Origin: Lamellibrachia columna
Taxonomy: Eukaryota; Annelida; Polychaeta; Sabellida; Siboglinidae
Reading direction: 5' to 3'
DNA length: 64,000 nt
Assembly: GCA_963662155.1 (NCBI GenBank)
Contig: OY759274.1
Location: forward strand, 16,508,439-16,572,438
Each line of letters begins with the position of its first letter. Within the stretch, counting starts at the first letter, position 1. The position numbers and the translations under genes were made by a program. Below, piece after piece: positions 14,501-23,849 of this stretch. Below the pieces are notes generated by a model, which did no database searches, was not told the DNA's origin, and saw only the letters and a program-made list of their open reading frames with translations.

Positions 14501-17500
14501 TGTATTTATAAATATTCTAGCATCTTAAGTTAACTATGAAATTCCAAGCATGATTTTGCCAAAAGCTAACACACTTAATTATAGTCTACAATATATATGC
14601 TTATTAAAAACAACTAATATTGTCATGGGGCGATTCTTTGATCAAATATCTAGATCAACATATTTTGAAAGACACATCTTGTAACAATGACGATAACTGC
14701 TCGTGTGATAAGAATGATTAGTTTTACTCTGCGAAAACATCTTTGAAAATTTCATCTATGCACAGATCTCACCATCCTGCTCGGGATGTTTGTAGATACA
14801 TTCGTTGGCATGGCGATGCTGCCCTGTCATTGGCAGATGGAACAACTGGTCAAGGATTTCATCAATCAGCAGATGCAGACTTTGGTCGGCATTCATCCGT
14901 AGCTGAGTAAGAAACTCAACAGCTCCGATGTTCAGGTAAATTTTCGCAGCTGATGCATGCTGGGTAAAATTTATAATTTTTTTTATTCAAGACAGACATA
15001 CCAACAACAATGAATAATGTAACGTAAAAATCCTACAATTACATTAAAAGTTTGATCAATGATTTTTAATGCTGGAATTCAGTGTTATGTATTCTGTTTC
15101 TATGTCCACAAATAAAAGGGTGTACATAGAACACAAATAAAAGGGTGTACATAGAACACAAAGTTTTGTCTAACTTCTTTTTTTGAATGTGTTAAATCAT
15201 ACATGACTAAAAGTTTGGCAACTGTAGTGCTCTCATATATAAAAATGCAAAACTTACCCTTGATGTTTTAAAACTTAAATAGAATTCAATTAATTAATAA
15301 TTCCAAATAATATTCTGTTCTACTGGCCTGCCTCAATTATGCACATTTCCCCCGCTATTATCGGCAAGCTTCGACGTGACGTCACAGATGAAAAAAAAGT
15401 GCTATGAGACTGGGACTTTACAAAAGTGCTATGAGACTGGGACATTACAATTCGAATTCATTCACCATACCGTTGACAACAATGGCAGTTGTTTGGACTA
15501 GAAGAATGGTTTATTGTGCAACATTCGATTGTAATGCAAACAGTAGTAATAGAGTAACACGTAGTTGGCTTAGGTTCCTTACGGAGCCAACTTTGTTTCA
15601 AAAAGCTTTGCTCACTTCAAGAAAACTTGTTTCAACTGCGATCTGGACCAGATAAAATGGCAGCCCTGGGTTATCCTGGTGCTAAAATCTCTGATGACTT
15701 TGGCCTCAGAGCACAACAGGCATAGTGATCTCGACCCAAATGATTGTGTACCGAGCACATGAAGCTTAATGTGTGTCTTACTGTGAATAAAGCATACATT
15801 CTCTCATTTGTTAATTGATTTAGTTCCACAATAACCCAAAATTGTTACTTTGTAACTGCTTTTATAGCTTTTGCTTCCTTTCGCATAAAATATGATGCTA
15901 TATTTTACCATTTTAACACACAGTCAGCGAGACAATCATTAGAGCTTACCGGTACACAATTCGTTGTATCCTCAGTTGTATCATATCCTTACCAGTACAC
16001 AATTCGTTGTATCCTCAGTTGTGTCATATCAAGTTCATATCATGTAATATAATAATATATTAAATACATTACACCAAAAACTATATTATGTACAGTTTAA
16101 TAACTTAAATAAATGATATATCTACCATACACATATGACATTGTCAAAACATTACTCTTACTTCTATATATAAAGATAATTTTATAGCTAGTTTTTTATC
16201 GTTACATGGAAGTAAGAGTAATGTTTGACCTCATATATATATGGTAAATATACGAGGAGAAGCTTGGCAGCTATAGGTGGTCGTTTTCATGGTTAGGTAA
16301 AAAATAAATAAGATCAAGTTAAAGGCAACTGGCATCGCTAAACTGCTCCAAAAGAGCCGAATTCGAAGATGACTCTGCGGTATCACTTGCTACTAGTGGT
16401 TTGAAATAGTTACATTTAACTTTTTAGTCTGGAAAATTTACATCGCTACCACTCGCCATAGTAACGCGAGTGAAACTATGCCGAAGCATTGCATAGAAAT
16501 CACTGACTGAATATAAACCAATGTCATCAGTGAAGTCACAAAACTACGTTATTGTTCATCTCATTAACTTAAAATTTTACGCACGCTTTGCTAGTTAGAT
16601 GCATTAAACATTAAATTTTACCCACAAATAAATTTTTCTGTTAGAATATAGTGAATTTGTGTACATACCGAAAAAGCATTTTAGCTAGTGTCTTGTTTTT
16701 ATTCCCTTTAAAGTGTACCTCTAGTTACAAAATTATTAATCAACACATTTATGATAAGAAGATACACGTAGGCATGCACGAACACACACAAATGCAAGAA
16801 TTTAAGGTTTTCAGGCCAGTTAAGCCACCCACGTTATAACTTGGTCAGAGCTGTCGGTCAGTGCCTACCTTGGACATTCTAAGCACCAGAGCCAGCACTT
16901 GCTGCTGCATCGGACATGTGGCAAAATTGAACCACTCCAGCAGCCGAATGTGCAAGTGTTTCTCCTGAACAAGGTCAGCATCGCAGACCAGATTGTGCTC
17001 TAACTTTGACAAGATGTTCTGCAGTGCGCGCACACGAATCTCCTCCAAACTGTGGCCTGTAATCATGTTTTGTGTGTTATATTAATGGGTTGCTTTAACA
17101 CCACAAAATAGAAGTTGGATGTTTAAAAATATTGTTGTTTTTTATGAATTAGGTGGTGTATAGCAATCATATATCCTAACATTATTGAAAACATTACCAA
17201 CAGACCATATCATCAACCACTGGATTGACCAACACATTTGGCTGTCAAGATGTCAGAATAGATAAAGTATAATATATAACATGATTTTACAATCAAAATG
17301 ATCAGACTCTATACCTCTAAATAAAATAGGAGTTAGGAGTTACTGATGTTACCTCTAATTTATAAAACATACATGTATACCGGTGACACCAGTGCTCCAT
17401 GGCATGAGTAGCATAACTGCCATCCGATCTGGGTCTGAGACAAGTAGCATTTTAATAGCGAGTGCCACGAAGAGATCAAGTCATACTAATGTATATGTCA

Positions 17501-18365
17501 AACAAAATGAAAGACGAGTACTGAGGAGGAACTGTCTTCTTTTGACTCCCTAAGGGACCTAAACTTTCGTTTGCACTTGGAAAACAAACACTCGCCATGT
17601 GATTGGTTAGCGAAGTAACTTTTATCAAATGATTGCCTCAAAGTGTATAAGCAATATATAACATGTATGTAATCAAATTATTATTTCTGACCAGTTTGAT
17701 ACTTCTACTGCACCAGTTCACAATGATTAGTATGTTGATAGTGTTTTTTTTTTAAATGTGTTTCTTCTACGTGCCAACATTTCATGAATGCAAAATCGCC
17801 ATCTGGCGAATGCAAAATTGCCACTTTAGGAGAGAGTGCTCATTATTTGTAAGTGCGTGATATCTTCTCAAAGGGAAAGGCAAGATCCTTTCACTTTGAT
17901 CCCTTGCTGATGTTATTGTTACACAACACATTGTTACAGTCAATACACAACATGAATACTCAGAAATACATTTCGAAGTTGATAATAAATTTTATTATTA
18001 TTATTAATTGCGCTCGCCACTAGGTTGCACCGGCTGTATTTTATGGAATCTTCGGAAATAAAGTTGTCTAGCATTATACATATAATCATTCAGATAAGTA
18101 AAGCAGTGTAAAAGTTCAAGCTGTAATGGACTGGGTTAGACCTAACATGCGTTAATATGTTTTTCACTGATTGTCAAGTAATATGACACGCATTATCGAC
18201 AATCACAGTATCAGTGACAACTTCGTTGAACATGTCACAACACATGCAACGAAGTCAGATCGCTGTCTCGGCGAAGTGTTCGAAAGGTAAGCATAACAAA
18301 TGGTATTTACCTAGTTTGGCAAACAGCGGACTAAGACTCAAATCGTTGCCGTATGTTATCGGCAT
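2684..18365 (-). CDS. RTTN: rotatin, N-terminal ~808 residues (16 exons, partial gene)
   Basis: Rotatin is a large armadillo/HEAT-like scaffold of the centriole and ciliary base, needed for centriole assembly and elongation, cilia and left-right patterning. Sixteen exons were placed by frame continuity and GT...AG sites: 18311-18365, 16869-17056, 14773-14959, 14132-14332, 13681-13768, 12709-12823, 11283-11457, 10532-10676, 7957-8215, 7227-7400, 5945-6157, 5625-5737, 5126-5252, 4168-4293, 3140-3256 and 2684-2823. Phases agree at every junction, giving 2423 nt. Residues 17-34 (AKLGHSLEEIRVRALQNI) and the following EHNL, LLEWFN, IGAVEFL, FSTFPW, TDRHVL and QDFPAEVFLQRP blocks match what I recall of vertebrate rotatin. 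The vertebrate protein is about 2200 residues, so the C-terminal ~1400 should lie left of position 1. No frameshift or internal stop was found. The family call is firm; some exon edges are predictions. Confidence 0.93.
3140..3256 (-). CDS. RTTN: RTTN exon 15
   Basis: Residues ~723-761, VQQQADAILVYLLQCQLLVP to SPIFPMLQ. The acceptor is ccccag|GT and the donor CAA|gtacgt. It is in phase 0 at both ends. Confidence 0.85.
3470..4142. repeat. G/C-skewed minisatellite, 23-24 bp unit, RTTN intron 14
   Basis: About 28 tandem copies of a unit of the form ccaccatctggtactccatg plus a C-run; the left end uses a variant with cagctggtactccacacc. On the RTTN-sense strand each unit carries a run of 5-7 G. 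All six frames stay open across it, which gives spurious long ORFs. Confidence 0.97.
4168..4293 (-). CDS. RTTN: RTTN exon 14
   Basis: Residues ~681-722, DALGINQVTQPTSSVSQAVV to FGLSDTVEK. The acceptor is cgtag|GA and the donor AAG|gtgagg. The donor is only about 30 bp from the start of the G-rich minisatellite in intron 14. Confidence 0.87.
4581..4886. repeat. 51-bp tandem repeat, 6 copies, RTTN intron 13
   Basis: Units begin at 4581, 4632, 4683, 4734, 4785 and 4836 (cagcatcggctgtgtcaac...). Copies differ only at single bases (acattg/acgttg, gggcaa/gacaa). The array is intronic. Confidence 0.97.
5126..5252 (-). CDS. RTTN: RTTN exon 13
   Basis: Residues ~638-680, CKKTSPNPSAVKQGRQLVM to YTVVLDIVK. 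The acceptor is tttcag|CT and the donor AAG|gtctgc. The donor is weaker than the others. Confidence 0.85.
5416..5515. repeat. (TA)n microsatellite, RTTN intron 12
   Basis: Nearly pure TA dinucleotide repeat of about 100 bp with an AAATA interruption near 5446. Confidence 0.98.
5625..5737 (-). CDS. RTTN: RTTN exon 12
   Basis: Residues ~601-638, SDENMFSLLTQAETGIQSLP to CVRLASY. The acceptor is ttgtag|TC and the donor ACAT|gtaagc. It ends in phase 2 and joins exon 13 as an isoleucine codon. Confidence 0.88.
5945..6157 (-). CDS. RTTN: RTTN exon 11
   Basis: Residues ~530-600, AEEALPGDFRAVLALICQDE to TFLSELDEM. The acceptor is ttacag|GC and the donor ATG|gtaagc. It is in phase 0 at both ends. Confidence 0.9.
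6811..6994. mobile_element. MITE-like element with ~38-bp terminal inverted repeats, RTTN intron 10
   Basis: The left end (aaagcccgttcacaagagcg, then attagttgtctgattgg) is the imperfect reverse complement of the right end (ccaatcagataactaatcac, then tcgtgtgaacgagccttt). The element is ~184 bp with no coding capacity. This is a non-autonomous DNA transposon by structure; superfamily not assigned. Confidence 0.8.
7227..7400 (-). CDS. RTTN: RTTN exon 10
   Basis: Residues ~472-529, TQKFSGCFEMLGDLLYLHYH to IQLLQTIVPVEK. The acceptor is tttcag|AC and the donor AAG|gtaaaa. It is in phase 0 at both ends. Confidence 0.9.
7957..8215 (-). CDS. RTTN: RTTN exon 9
   Basis: Residues ~385-471, the longest exon here. 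It encodes an acidic stretch (GGEGDQEEMDVEDIQ) followed by helical repeats (PQFCVAVLERLLPAM, HGLELLQQVAVLLHES). The acceptor is tcccag|CT and the donor ACTG|gtgaga. Confidence 0.9.
8580..10225. repeat. 19-bp minisatellite, ~86 copies, RTTN intron 8
   Basis: Tandem copies of ggcatgtgtgtgtctgtgt with gtac/gtat and tacg variants. The left end uses a variant (tgtggtacatgtatgcc). Period 19 gives open frames of 460-625 codons on both strands, none of them genes. Higher-order blocks such as gtacgtctgtgtggcat runs are visible near 9560-9640. Confidence 0.97.
10532..10676 (-). CDS. RTTN: RTTN exon 8
   Basis: Residues ~337-385, a Ser-rich polar linker (NSSTSSSTSFLSHSLGSS ... RGDGQDGDNSS). The acceptor is ttccag|AA and the donor CCAG|gtaggt. 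Intron 8 after it carries the 1.65-kb 19-bp minisatellite. Confidence 0.82.
11283..11457 (-). CDS. RTTN: RTTN exon 7
   Basis: Residues ~279-337. It includes a short internal repeat (APGTDKRSAAPGTDRHS, with near-identical DNA at both units) followed by the helix HAVKTLQDLAICLEARIYF. The acceptor is tccag|AG and the donor CAGG|gtgagg. The APGTD duplication looks lineage-specific. Confidence 0.85.
12709..12823 (-). CDS. RTTN: RTTN exon 6
   Basis: Residues ~240-278, ending VVLQDFPAEVFLQRPIIVK, which matches the QDFPAE(I/V)FLQRP block of the family. The acceptor is ctcag|TT and the donor AAG|gtaaac. Confidence 0.9.
13681..13768 (-). CDS. RTTN: RTTN exon 5
   Basis: Residues ~211-240, including CFRFSTFPWVVLTPTDRHVL, a recognisable rotatin block. 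The acceptor is tcccag|CT and the donor ACAC|gtgagt. It ends in phase 2 and joins exon 6 to give a threonine. Confidence 0.9.
14132..14332 (-). CDS. RTTN: RTTN exon 4
   Basis: Residues ~144-211, a low-complexity Ser/Thr/Pro linker (SLPSQFLEPSDLSLQTND ... TTQAAAIP). The acceptor is tcccag|GT and the donor CCAG|gtgtgt. Exon length is a multiple of three, so phase 1 is kept. This segment is expected to be variable between species. Confidence 0.85.
14773..14959 (-). CDS. RTTN: RTTN exon 3
   Basis: Residues ~82-144, from HASAAKIYLNIGAVEFL to YKHPEQD. The acceptor is acccag|CA and the donor GATG|gtgaga, ending in phase 1. It continues the N-terminal armadillo-like helices (IGAVEFLTQLR, DEILDQLFHLP). 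Confidence 0.88.
15098..15166. repeat. 26-bp duplication in RTTN intron 2
   Basis: Two adjacent copies of a 26-bp unit containing aaataaaagggtgtacatag. Confidence 0.9.
15482..15770 (+). pseudogene. THAP-type zinc-finger relic in RTTN intron 2
   Basis: The plus strand encodes MVYCATFDCNANSSNRVTRS then WLRFLTEPTLFQKALL from 15510. This resembles the start of a THAP (C2CH) domain, with the C-x4-C pair and an SWxRFP-like block. After a frameshift near 15620 the text reads CDLDQIKWQPW, then SEHNRHSDLDPNDCVPST, resembling the WxP and C/SEHF end of the domain. It lies antisense in an intron and has no further exon. It may derive from a P-element-like or other THAP transposon. Confidence 0.5.
15948..16040. 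repeat. ~47-bp tandem duplication, RTTN intron 2
   Basis: Two copies of a unit containing gtacacaattcgttgtatcc followed by tcagttgt(a/g)tcatatc. Confidence 0.88.
16869..17056 (-). CDS. RTTN: RTTN exon 2
   Basis: Residues ~19-81, from GHSLEEIRVRALQNILSK to LVLRMSK. The acceptor is ttacag|GC and the donor AAG|gtaggc. This is the best conserved part of the family (EHNL, LLEWFNF) and fixes the gene identity. Confidence 0.93.
17057..18310. other. RTTN intron 1
   Basis: This is a non-coding interval between exons 1 and 2. It contains a poly-T/AT-rich segment near 17990 (attattattatta) and no recognisable gene or repeat family. Confidence 0.6.
18311..18365 (-). CDS. RTTN: RTTN exon 1 (start codon)
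   Basis: The ATG lies at 18365-18363. The exon encodes MPITYGNDLSLSPLFAKL plus one base of a glycine codon and ends at donor AG|gtaaat. Joining it to exon 2 gives the KLGHSLEEIR block found at the extreme N terminus of rotatins, which supports this start. Confidence 0.9.
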
Positions 18366-18700
18366 TTTCTTTGATGCCTGTTCACATCATCAATAATCAT
18401 CCAAATAAATAAATAAACAACTAACGAGTGTTCAAAACATCCGCGCTAATCTTGACCGGAAGCGAAGATGCGTGTGTAAAACTAGCCTGCTGTATCGGAT
18501 CTCTATAATAACCGCTATAACGAAAACTCGCGCGCCATCGTGCGTGGTGAAACGTTGTGTGGGCGGGTTTTCGTGGTACCAAAGAATGGTCGATATCTAC
18601 AGGCAATATATATTTTGCGTGTTTAAATATATGAAGAAATTTGTTTTCAGATTTATGCAATATTGCGGAGATTAACAGGCAGATTAAGGAACATGTTGTA
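18366..18700 (-). promoter_or_regulatory. RTTN 5' flank, probable core promoter
   Basis: This stretch lies directly upstream of the rotatin start. It has scattered CpG (cgcgcgccatcg near 18531-18540) and no TATA box at a useful distance. The boundaries are arbitrary, and the promoter role is inferred from position only. Confidence 0.4.
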
Positions 18701-19110
18701 TATAATATATAAGTTGAGGACGTTATCGGAGGTGTCCAGCGACTGAAGCTGGGTAAGTCGGATGGTGAAGAGGGTCTAAATTCTGATCACATCATACATG
18801 GTCCGAGAATGTGCTGTTAACATTAGTCTTTTATGTTAGTACATGACCCATGGACATAGCCCTGACTATATGTTAGTGAGAACAATAGTCACTATACCAA
18901 AGAACAATTAAGAGACATATACAGAACGAACACTAAGTTTCTTGAAAGGTAATTATGCTTAAAATTAAGAGACAGTTAACATGTACATCAGACAATTTTA
19001 AAGCTATTACTCTTAGTAACATTGTTGCCAATTTGTTTATGTTATTATACTATCTAAGCCAAGGAACAATATGTGCTTGCAACATCGCATTTGTAATTTG
19101 GATTTAAACA
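18701..19110. other. intergenic, nothing recognised
   Basis: I see no coding frame, repeat or motif that I can support. The stretch follows the RTTN 5' flank and leads into a LINE fragment, and may be its decayed upstream part. Confidence 0.4.
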
Positions 19111-19585
19111 AAATATGTCAACTACGCATTGCACACATGGGATGATGGAGACAATCAGTCATTACAACGCTGATGGTAGTAATGTGTATGCACTCATGTT
19201 AGATGCCAGCAAAGCTTTCGACAGAGTCAACTATTGTAAGCTGTTTAGAGTTCTTCTAAAGCGTCAGGTGTCACCTCTGGTGTTAAGATTGCTACTGTAT
19301 ATGTATACTAAACAAACACTTCAAGTGGTTTGGGCAGTTGACCGCCTGTAGTGGAGTCAAGCTGGGAGAAATCCTCTACCCTATTCTTTTCTCTGTATAT
19401 ATGGATGGATTATTTGAAATTTAGAGAAGAGTGGTGCGGGATGTCTATATGGGTGGCATAGGATATGCATATGACCTGACCCAGCTGACACCTACATGGT
19501 CTGTACTCAAGGTATTAATCGAGATATGTGAAGAATATGCAGACGATTACTGTGTAAAGTTTAATAATGCGAACAGTAGAGTAGC
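19110..19585 (+). mobile_element. LINE reverse transcriptase fragment (family B)
   Basis: Frames encode STTHCTHGMMETISHYN, then VYALMLDASKAFDRVNY, which is RT catalytic motif A. After frameshifts come LGEILYPILFSVYMDGLFEI (the GG-LSPILFxVYMD block) and GGIGYAYDLTQLTPT, where the YADD motif has decayed to YAYD. Only ~160 codons of RT remain, with several shifts. It appears to belong with the minus-strand piece at 22.0-22.6 kb. Confidence 0.8.
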
Positions 19586-19823
19586 TTGGGGCATAACGCC
19601 CAGATTTATTAGGACATCGGCTACCTGAAGGAATCCTTTTGGTATATCTGTTTTATGTTCAACTGATTATCTAGTTCATTGTCTTAGGTACATTCCGTGT
19701 GTTAACATTTTTAATGTACCTTGTCTCTGAAAAAAGCTGTCATAATTTTAGCGGAGGTCCTATATATAGGCGTTATGCCCCACCCAAGGGGCAAAACACT
19801 CACCTCTGGGCGTTTTGCCCCAA
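19586..19823. mobile_element. MITE-like insertion inside LINE family B
   Basis: The ends are inverted: ttggggcataacgcccaga at 19586 and tctgggcgttttgccccaa ending at 19823. A second internal copy of the motif (ggcgttatgcccc) lies near 19771. The LINE frame is lost at its left border, as expected for an insertion. About 238 bp, no coding capacity. Confidence 0.6.
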
Positions 19824-19879
19824 TAGAATGTCGGTGTCACTAGTTAATTTTTTGGCTAAATTGTGGACATGTATTTGTT

Positions 19880-19922
19880 AATATATATATATATATATAT
19901 GTATATGTATATGTATAATATG

Positions 19923-19972
<50 letters not shown>
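19880..19972. repeat. (TA)n/(TG) compound microsatellite
   Basis: TA runs interrupted by gtatatgtatatgtataa. Confidence 0.95.
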
Positions 19973-19975
<3 letters not shown>

Positions 19976-20440
19976 TTGTTTATTATTAATGTTAGTCCTT
20001 TGCCATTGTTTTTGATCTTGGAAGGCTAAACTACTTTAATAATGGAGAGTCCACTGCTAAAATGAAACTAATCGAACATAATCTGTACACATTTATGTGG
20101 TTTGACTGCAGATATGTTACTTTGTAATGTATACATGTGTGGAAATCAACCCGTGTAGACACTTTTACAATTCAGAACTTTATTAAAACTATTGTCATCA
20201 ACTCTCGACGGTTAACAACTCGTTAATTCGCAATTATGGCAAACATAAAATCTTCCACCCTCGTCGACCAGTTGCAATCATTGGTGATATATATGGCACA
20301 TAATGTAACGTTCGTCGGATCTGCTGCCTAAGACAAGACACCCTCGGTGCAGTCATGATGCGACCAGTGATGACATATCACTGGATCCAACTTTCGCCGG
20401 ATCTGCTGCTTCTGAACGGCTCGCCGTAAACAAGGCTTGG

Positions 20441-21000
20441 CTACTCGTCGTCTTCAGAAGAATCTTCACGTGGCCGTTTCACACCACATGTTTCTTTCTT
20501 GCTAGTTTTCTTTTTCTTCAGCTTGCGAGAAGGCAATGTGCGAAATGGTTTCGTGCTTTTCTTTTCGGGTGGACGTACGATGGCCGACGTGGTTGCCTTG
20601 GCAGCAATCCTCTCTTCCATCATATTCTTACACGGTGAAGACGTCACCACAGCGCTTGTCACACGCACCCTTGTTCGAGCCTTGTTCGAGTCCAAACGAA
20701 TTTCGTCGAAGGCCGACACGTCAGGAGTTACGTCAATCTGTTCGCCTCAACCGGCAATATGTCGCAGGACGAAGGGAACGACCTAACTCGCTCAGACTTT
20801 TGTGACGGATACACCTTCTGTTTCGACCTCACCCTGGATGCTTGCGACGGATCGTGCTTCCACCTGGTAAAAAATGCAACCTGCGCATCGAGATTCATTT
20901 TGGCACGGCACTCGCGCAGACCGGAAACGTCGTCGTGTACGTTGAGTTCGAGGCGGTTGTTGAAATCGACAAGAACAGGAACGTCACCTACGATTACTGA
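20441..21000 (-). pseudogene. unidentified minus-strand ORF remnant with NLS-like basic tail and acidic end
   Basis: On the minus strand from ~21000 one frame gives VDFNNRLELNVHDDVSGLR and KMNLDAQVAFFTRWKHDPSQ before a stop near 20730. A shifted frame then runs FDEIRLDSNKARTRVRVTS to KLKKKKTSKKETCGVKRPRE and an acidic C terminus (EDSSEDDE) with a stop near 20441. The two frames probably formed one protein with a nuclear-type basic/acidic tail. I do not recognise the family. It abuts a Gypsy RNase H fragment with no gap, so it may be a chimera or a host gene captured next to the retrotransposon. Confidence 0.35.
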
Positions 21001-21004
21001 TCGA

Positions 21005-21880
21005 TGTCACATTGTGATGCATCGCAGCTCAGCACCAATGGTAATTTGGGATTGTAATAAACAAAAACTTGAGAATATTGCAACAACATCTTCGACCCCA
21101 CAAACGCCTTTGCTTGCTCTGATCCGCAGTGCCAAGACTTGCCTTTCTGCAACAATTTGTGGAGTGGCTGTGCTGAGGTTCTTCAAGAACTTGTGCTAAC
21201 AGTTAGTAATTCAACATACCCAAGTAGCTTCGCAGTTCTGGCACTGATGTTGGCTCTGGGGCATTCTGTAGCGCCATAAGCGTGTATGTGGTAGGTTGAA
21301 TACCTTCAGCGTCTTGCCGATGACCAAGGTAAACACGCGAGTTTTCCATACGAAGCCTCAAACCAACAGATTCGCACGAACTTCTTCGGGAGTGCGGCCT
21401 GGCATTAGGACGACATATAGATAAACTGCCACCATCGGTATTCCCTGCACCGATTGTTCCATGGCATGCTGGAAATTATTGGTGCTAACGACACAGCATA
21501 GCAAAGCAGCGTGTAAGCAAACAAACCTTTCAATGTAGTAATTGTGCTAAGTTTCTGCGATTCCTCACTGAAAACCAACTACTGGTATGCATAACTCAAG
21601 TCCAATTTGGAGTAGAATACACCTCCCGATAGCTTCGAATACAGGTCACCAATGTTTGGAATTGGGAACTTGTCAACCTTTGCCGCCACATTCAGGGTAA
21701 GCTTGTAATCGCTACAAATGCGTACCCCACAATTCACTTTCAGCACTGGCACAATTGCAGCCCAGTTCGAATGTTCCACTGATTTAGTGTCTCCGCTTTG
21801 GAAGTTGCCCGTCTGGCGCCCACGTTGGTTTTGGCTAACGTGTTTTATGTTACATGTACTTAAGTTATTTTTCAATTGAA
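21005..21880 (-). mobile_element. Ty3/Gypsy LTR retrotransposon pol fragment
   Basis: Read on the minus strand, it contains the RT start (HSNWAAIVPVLK, VRICSDYKLTLN, FPIPNIGDLYSKLSGG, YSKLDLSYAYQ), then the decayed central RT (GIPMVAVYL in place of the YLDD region), the YLGHRQDAEGIQPT and PELRSYLGMLNY blocks, and the RT-RNase H connection (PLHKLLQKGKSWHCGSEQAK, then PKLPLVLSCDAS). It stops within RNase H. Several stops and shifts make it inactive; no LTR was recognised. Confidence 0.88.
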
Positions 21881-22029
21881 ATCAATATCTGTATTCCGGA
21901 CTCAACACAGCACATTATACAAGCGAACTGAGTTCCATATATTATTGCACAAAATAAAAAGCAAACATTAAAATACCACATCTTAATGAGCTGCAGTAAA
22001 CAATTATATACATTTGTTTCTGTCACATA

Positions 22030-22620
22030 TATAACAGCTTGCACCAATATTTGCGAATTCTTGATGAAAATCGCAAACTAAGTGATTAATATATCCCTTA
22101 TAATGAAAATATATGAACTGTCTAATCTACACATAAATCTATATATTAAGTTTCTTATTACAGATTGACAACATTACACATCAAACAGAGTGCATAAAAA
22201 ACTCGTGCTTTCATATTTAGATAAACCAAGAAATAATTTTAAAGTATTATATTATGATATGAATGTGTAATATATTTATAGCAGATTTTTTTTGTATTTC
22301 CACCATAATTGAACAGAATACATTGGTGAACAATATGTACGGAACAGTGTAAGCTTCGCATCTATAGAACACATTTATGTAAGATAATATTGCCTTGCAC
22401 AAATAAAGTTCTGCGTTGTCTGTTGATATCCGCATCATCAGAAAGATCCTCGGTGATATAATGCCCAAGATACTTATATGTTTCCAACACATTAAGAGTA
22501 ATCCCATTCAACTTAAAGTCAAGAATAGTACACCCTTTCAAGATTTTTGATGTGAATATCATGATAGCACCCCTTTTTGCATTATATTTCACATCATGAC
22601 TTTTTCAAAATTTCTCACAT
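22030..22620 (-). mobile_element. LINE 3' fragment (family B)
   Basis: On the minus strand: AIMIFTSKILKGCTILDFKL, NGITLNVLETYKYLGHYITE, DDADINRQRRTLF, then after shifts KLTLFRTYCSPMYSVQLWWK, LGLSKYESTSFLCTLFD and IRNLIYRFMCRLDSS. This is the thumb and C-terminal part of a LINE ORF2. It points the opposite way to the 19.1-kb piece of what looks like the same family. Confidence 0.78.
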
Positions 22621-23215
22621 TCATACAATAATTGACATAGTCCAGATGAAGAAAGTAAGTATTATAAAGTAAGTATTGTTTGGTTGTAACAAGCAGCTGT
22701 CATTAAGTTCTGTCGTAGATAGCGACGTCAAGACGCTCCAGATGTAACATAATTATCACTGTAACCATATTAATATATTGTAAAATAATAGCGTTTCAAG
22801 ACATAGATAAGTGAAGTTGAAATTGAGTCGTTGGTATATTATTGGGAGTGCCGCTATTATTGGGAATGTCACCCACCCGTCTTGCTTAAGATAAGTGCGT
22901 TCGTGTTTCTCGTGAATACGAAAAAGGTAGTACGCGTAAATATGTACCGCGCCGTGGTAATGGTGTTGAACGTAAAGAAGAAGCGCAGGGGGTTACTTAG
23001 AGGTACCTCAAACAGGACAAGAGGCCGCTAGTACACACAAACCAGTAAAAAAATGTCCGGAAAACATTTCTGAAGCTGTTTTAAATTCGTATGTTTAAAT
23101 ACAAGGAGCATAGTAAATACGAAAAACGATGGTAGAAGATATTGACCCTCACATAATTAAAATAACCGAATCACAGGCCAACAGAGACACAGCAGATGCT
23201 AAAATAGGACAGACA
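22621..23215. other. intergenic, nothing recognised
   Basis: This AT-rich stretch has short unrelated open frames. An imperfect duplication (ttattgggagtgccgc/ttattgggaatgtcac, 22840-22872) is the only structure I see. Confidence 0.4.
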
Positions 23216-23219
23216 GGAT

Positions 23220-23730
23220 ACGTAATGTTTAGGATAATAAATCACCTGGAGTGGATGGAATTCCGCCAATACTGCTAATGGAAACAGTAGAACAAATGTG
23301 CATACCACTTGCAAGAGTGTTCACCTTGTCATTAAAAGAGGAAATGGTTCCTTTTGAATGGAACAGAGCAAACATCATACCATTATTTAAAAATGGTTCG
23401 ATAAATAAGTCAGAGAATTACAGACCTGTGAGTTTAACAACAGTGATTTAAAAATTATTAAAAAGGCTATTTAAAGACCATGTGGTGGACTTCCTTGTTA
23501 GGCATATATTATTAAATCCACCTCAACATGGATTCCTAAAAGCAAGGTCATACTTATCAAATATGTTATGTTTTTTTGAAGAAATCACTAAGTGTATAGA
23601 CGACGGATCACCAGTAGATATTTATATTTTCAGAAAGTTTTCGACAAAGTGCCACATCTTAAAAACCCATGATATTTAGGATGGCATAATCGTCTGGCAC
23701 CACAAGGATCAGTATCAACTGACCTCATTG
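23220..23730 (+). mobile_element. CR1/Jockey-like LINE, internal fragment, copy 2
   Basis: The plus strand encodes NKSPGVDGIPPILLMETVEQ, then VPFEWNRANIIPLFKNGS, SENYRPVSLTTVI, HGFLKARSYLSNM and a decayed motif A region (IYIFRKFSTKCH for YLDFQKAFDKVP). It then jumps to the VPQGSV region by an internal deletion near 23680. It is the same family as the copies at 0.25 and 30 kb. Confidence 0.85.
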
Positions 23731-23849
23731 TCCGATCGTCCAACACCAATGTGCTTATGTTACTACAGTGTTATGTTAACTGACTACAACCAGACGTTTC
23801 TTTCACACAGGTATTGCAAACAAAAAGTGAAATCAGTAAACACGGTGAA

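Noticed and set aside
18472..18675. Divergent gene upstream of RTTN
   Set aside because: A 67-codon frame without recognisable content, splice sites or conservation evidence.
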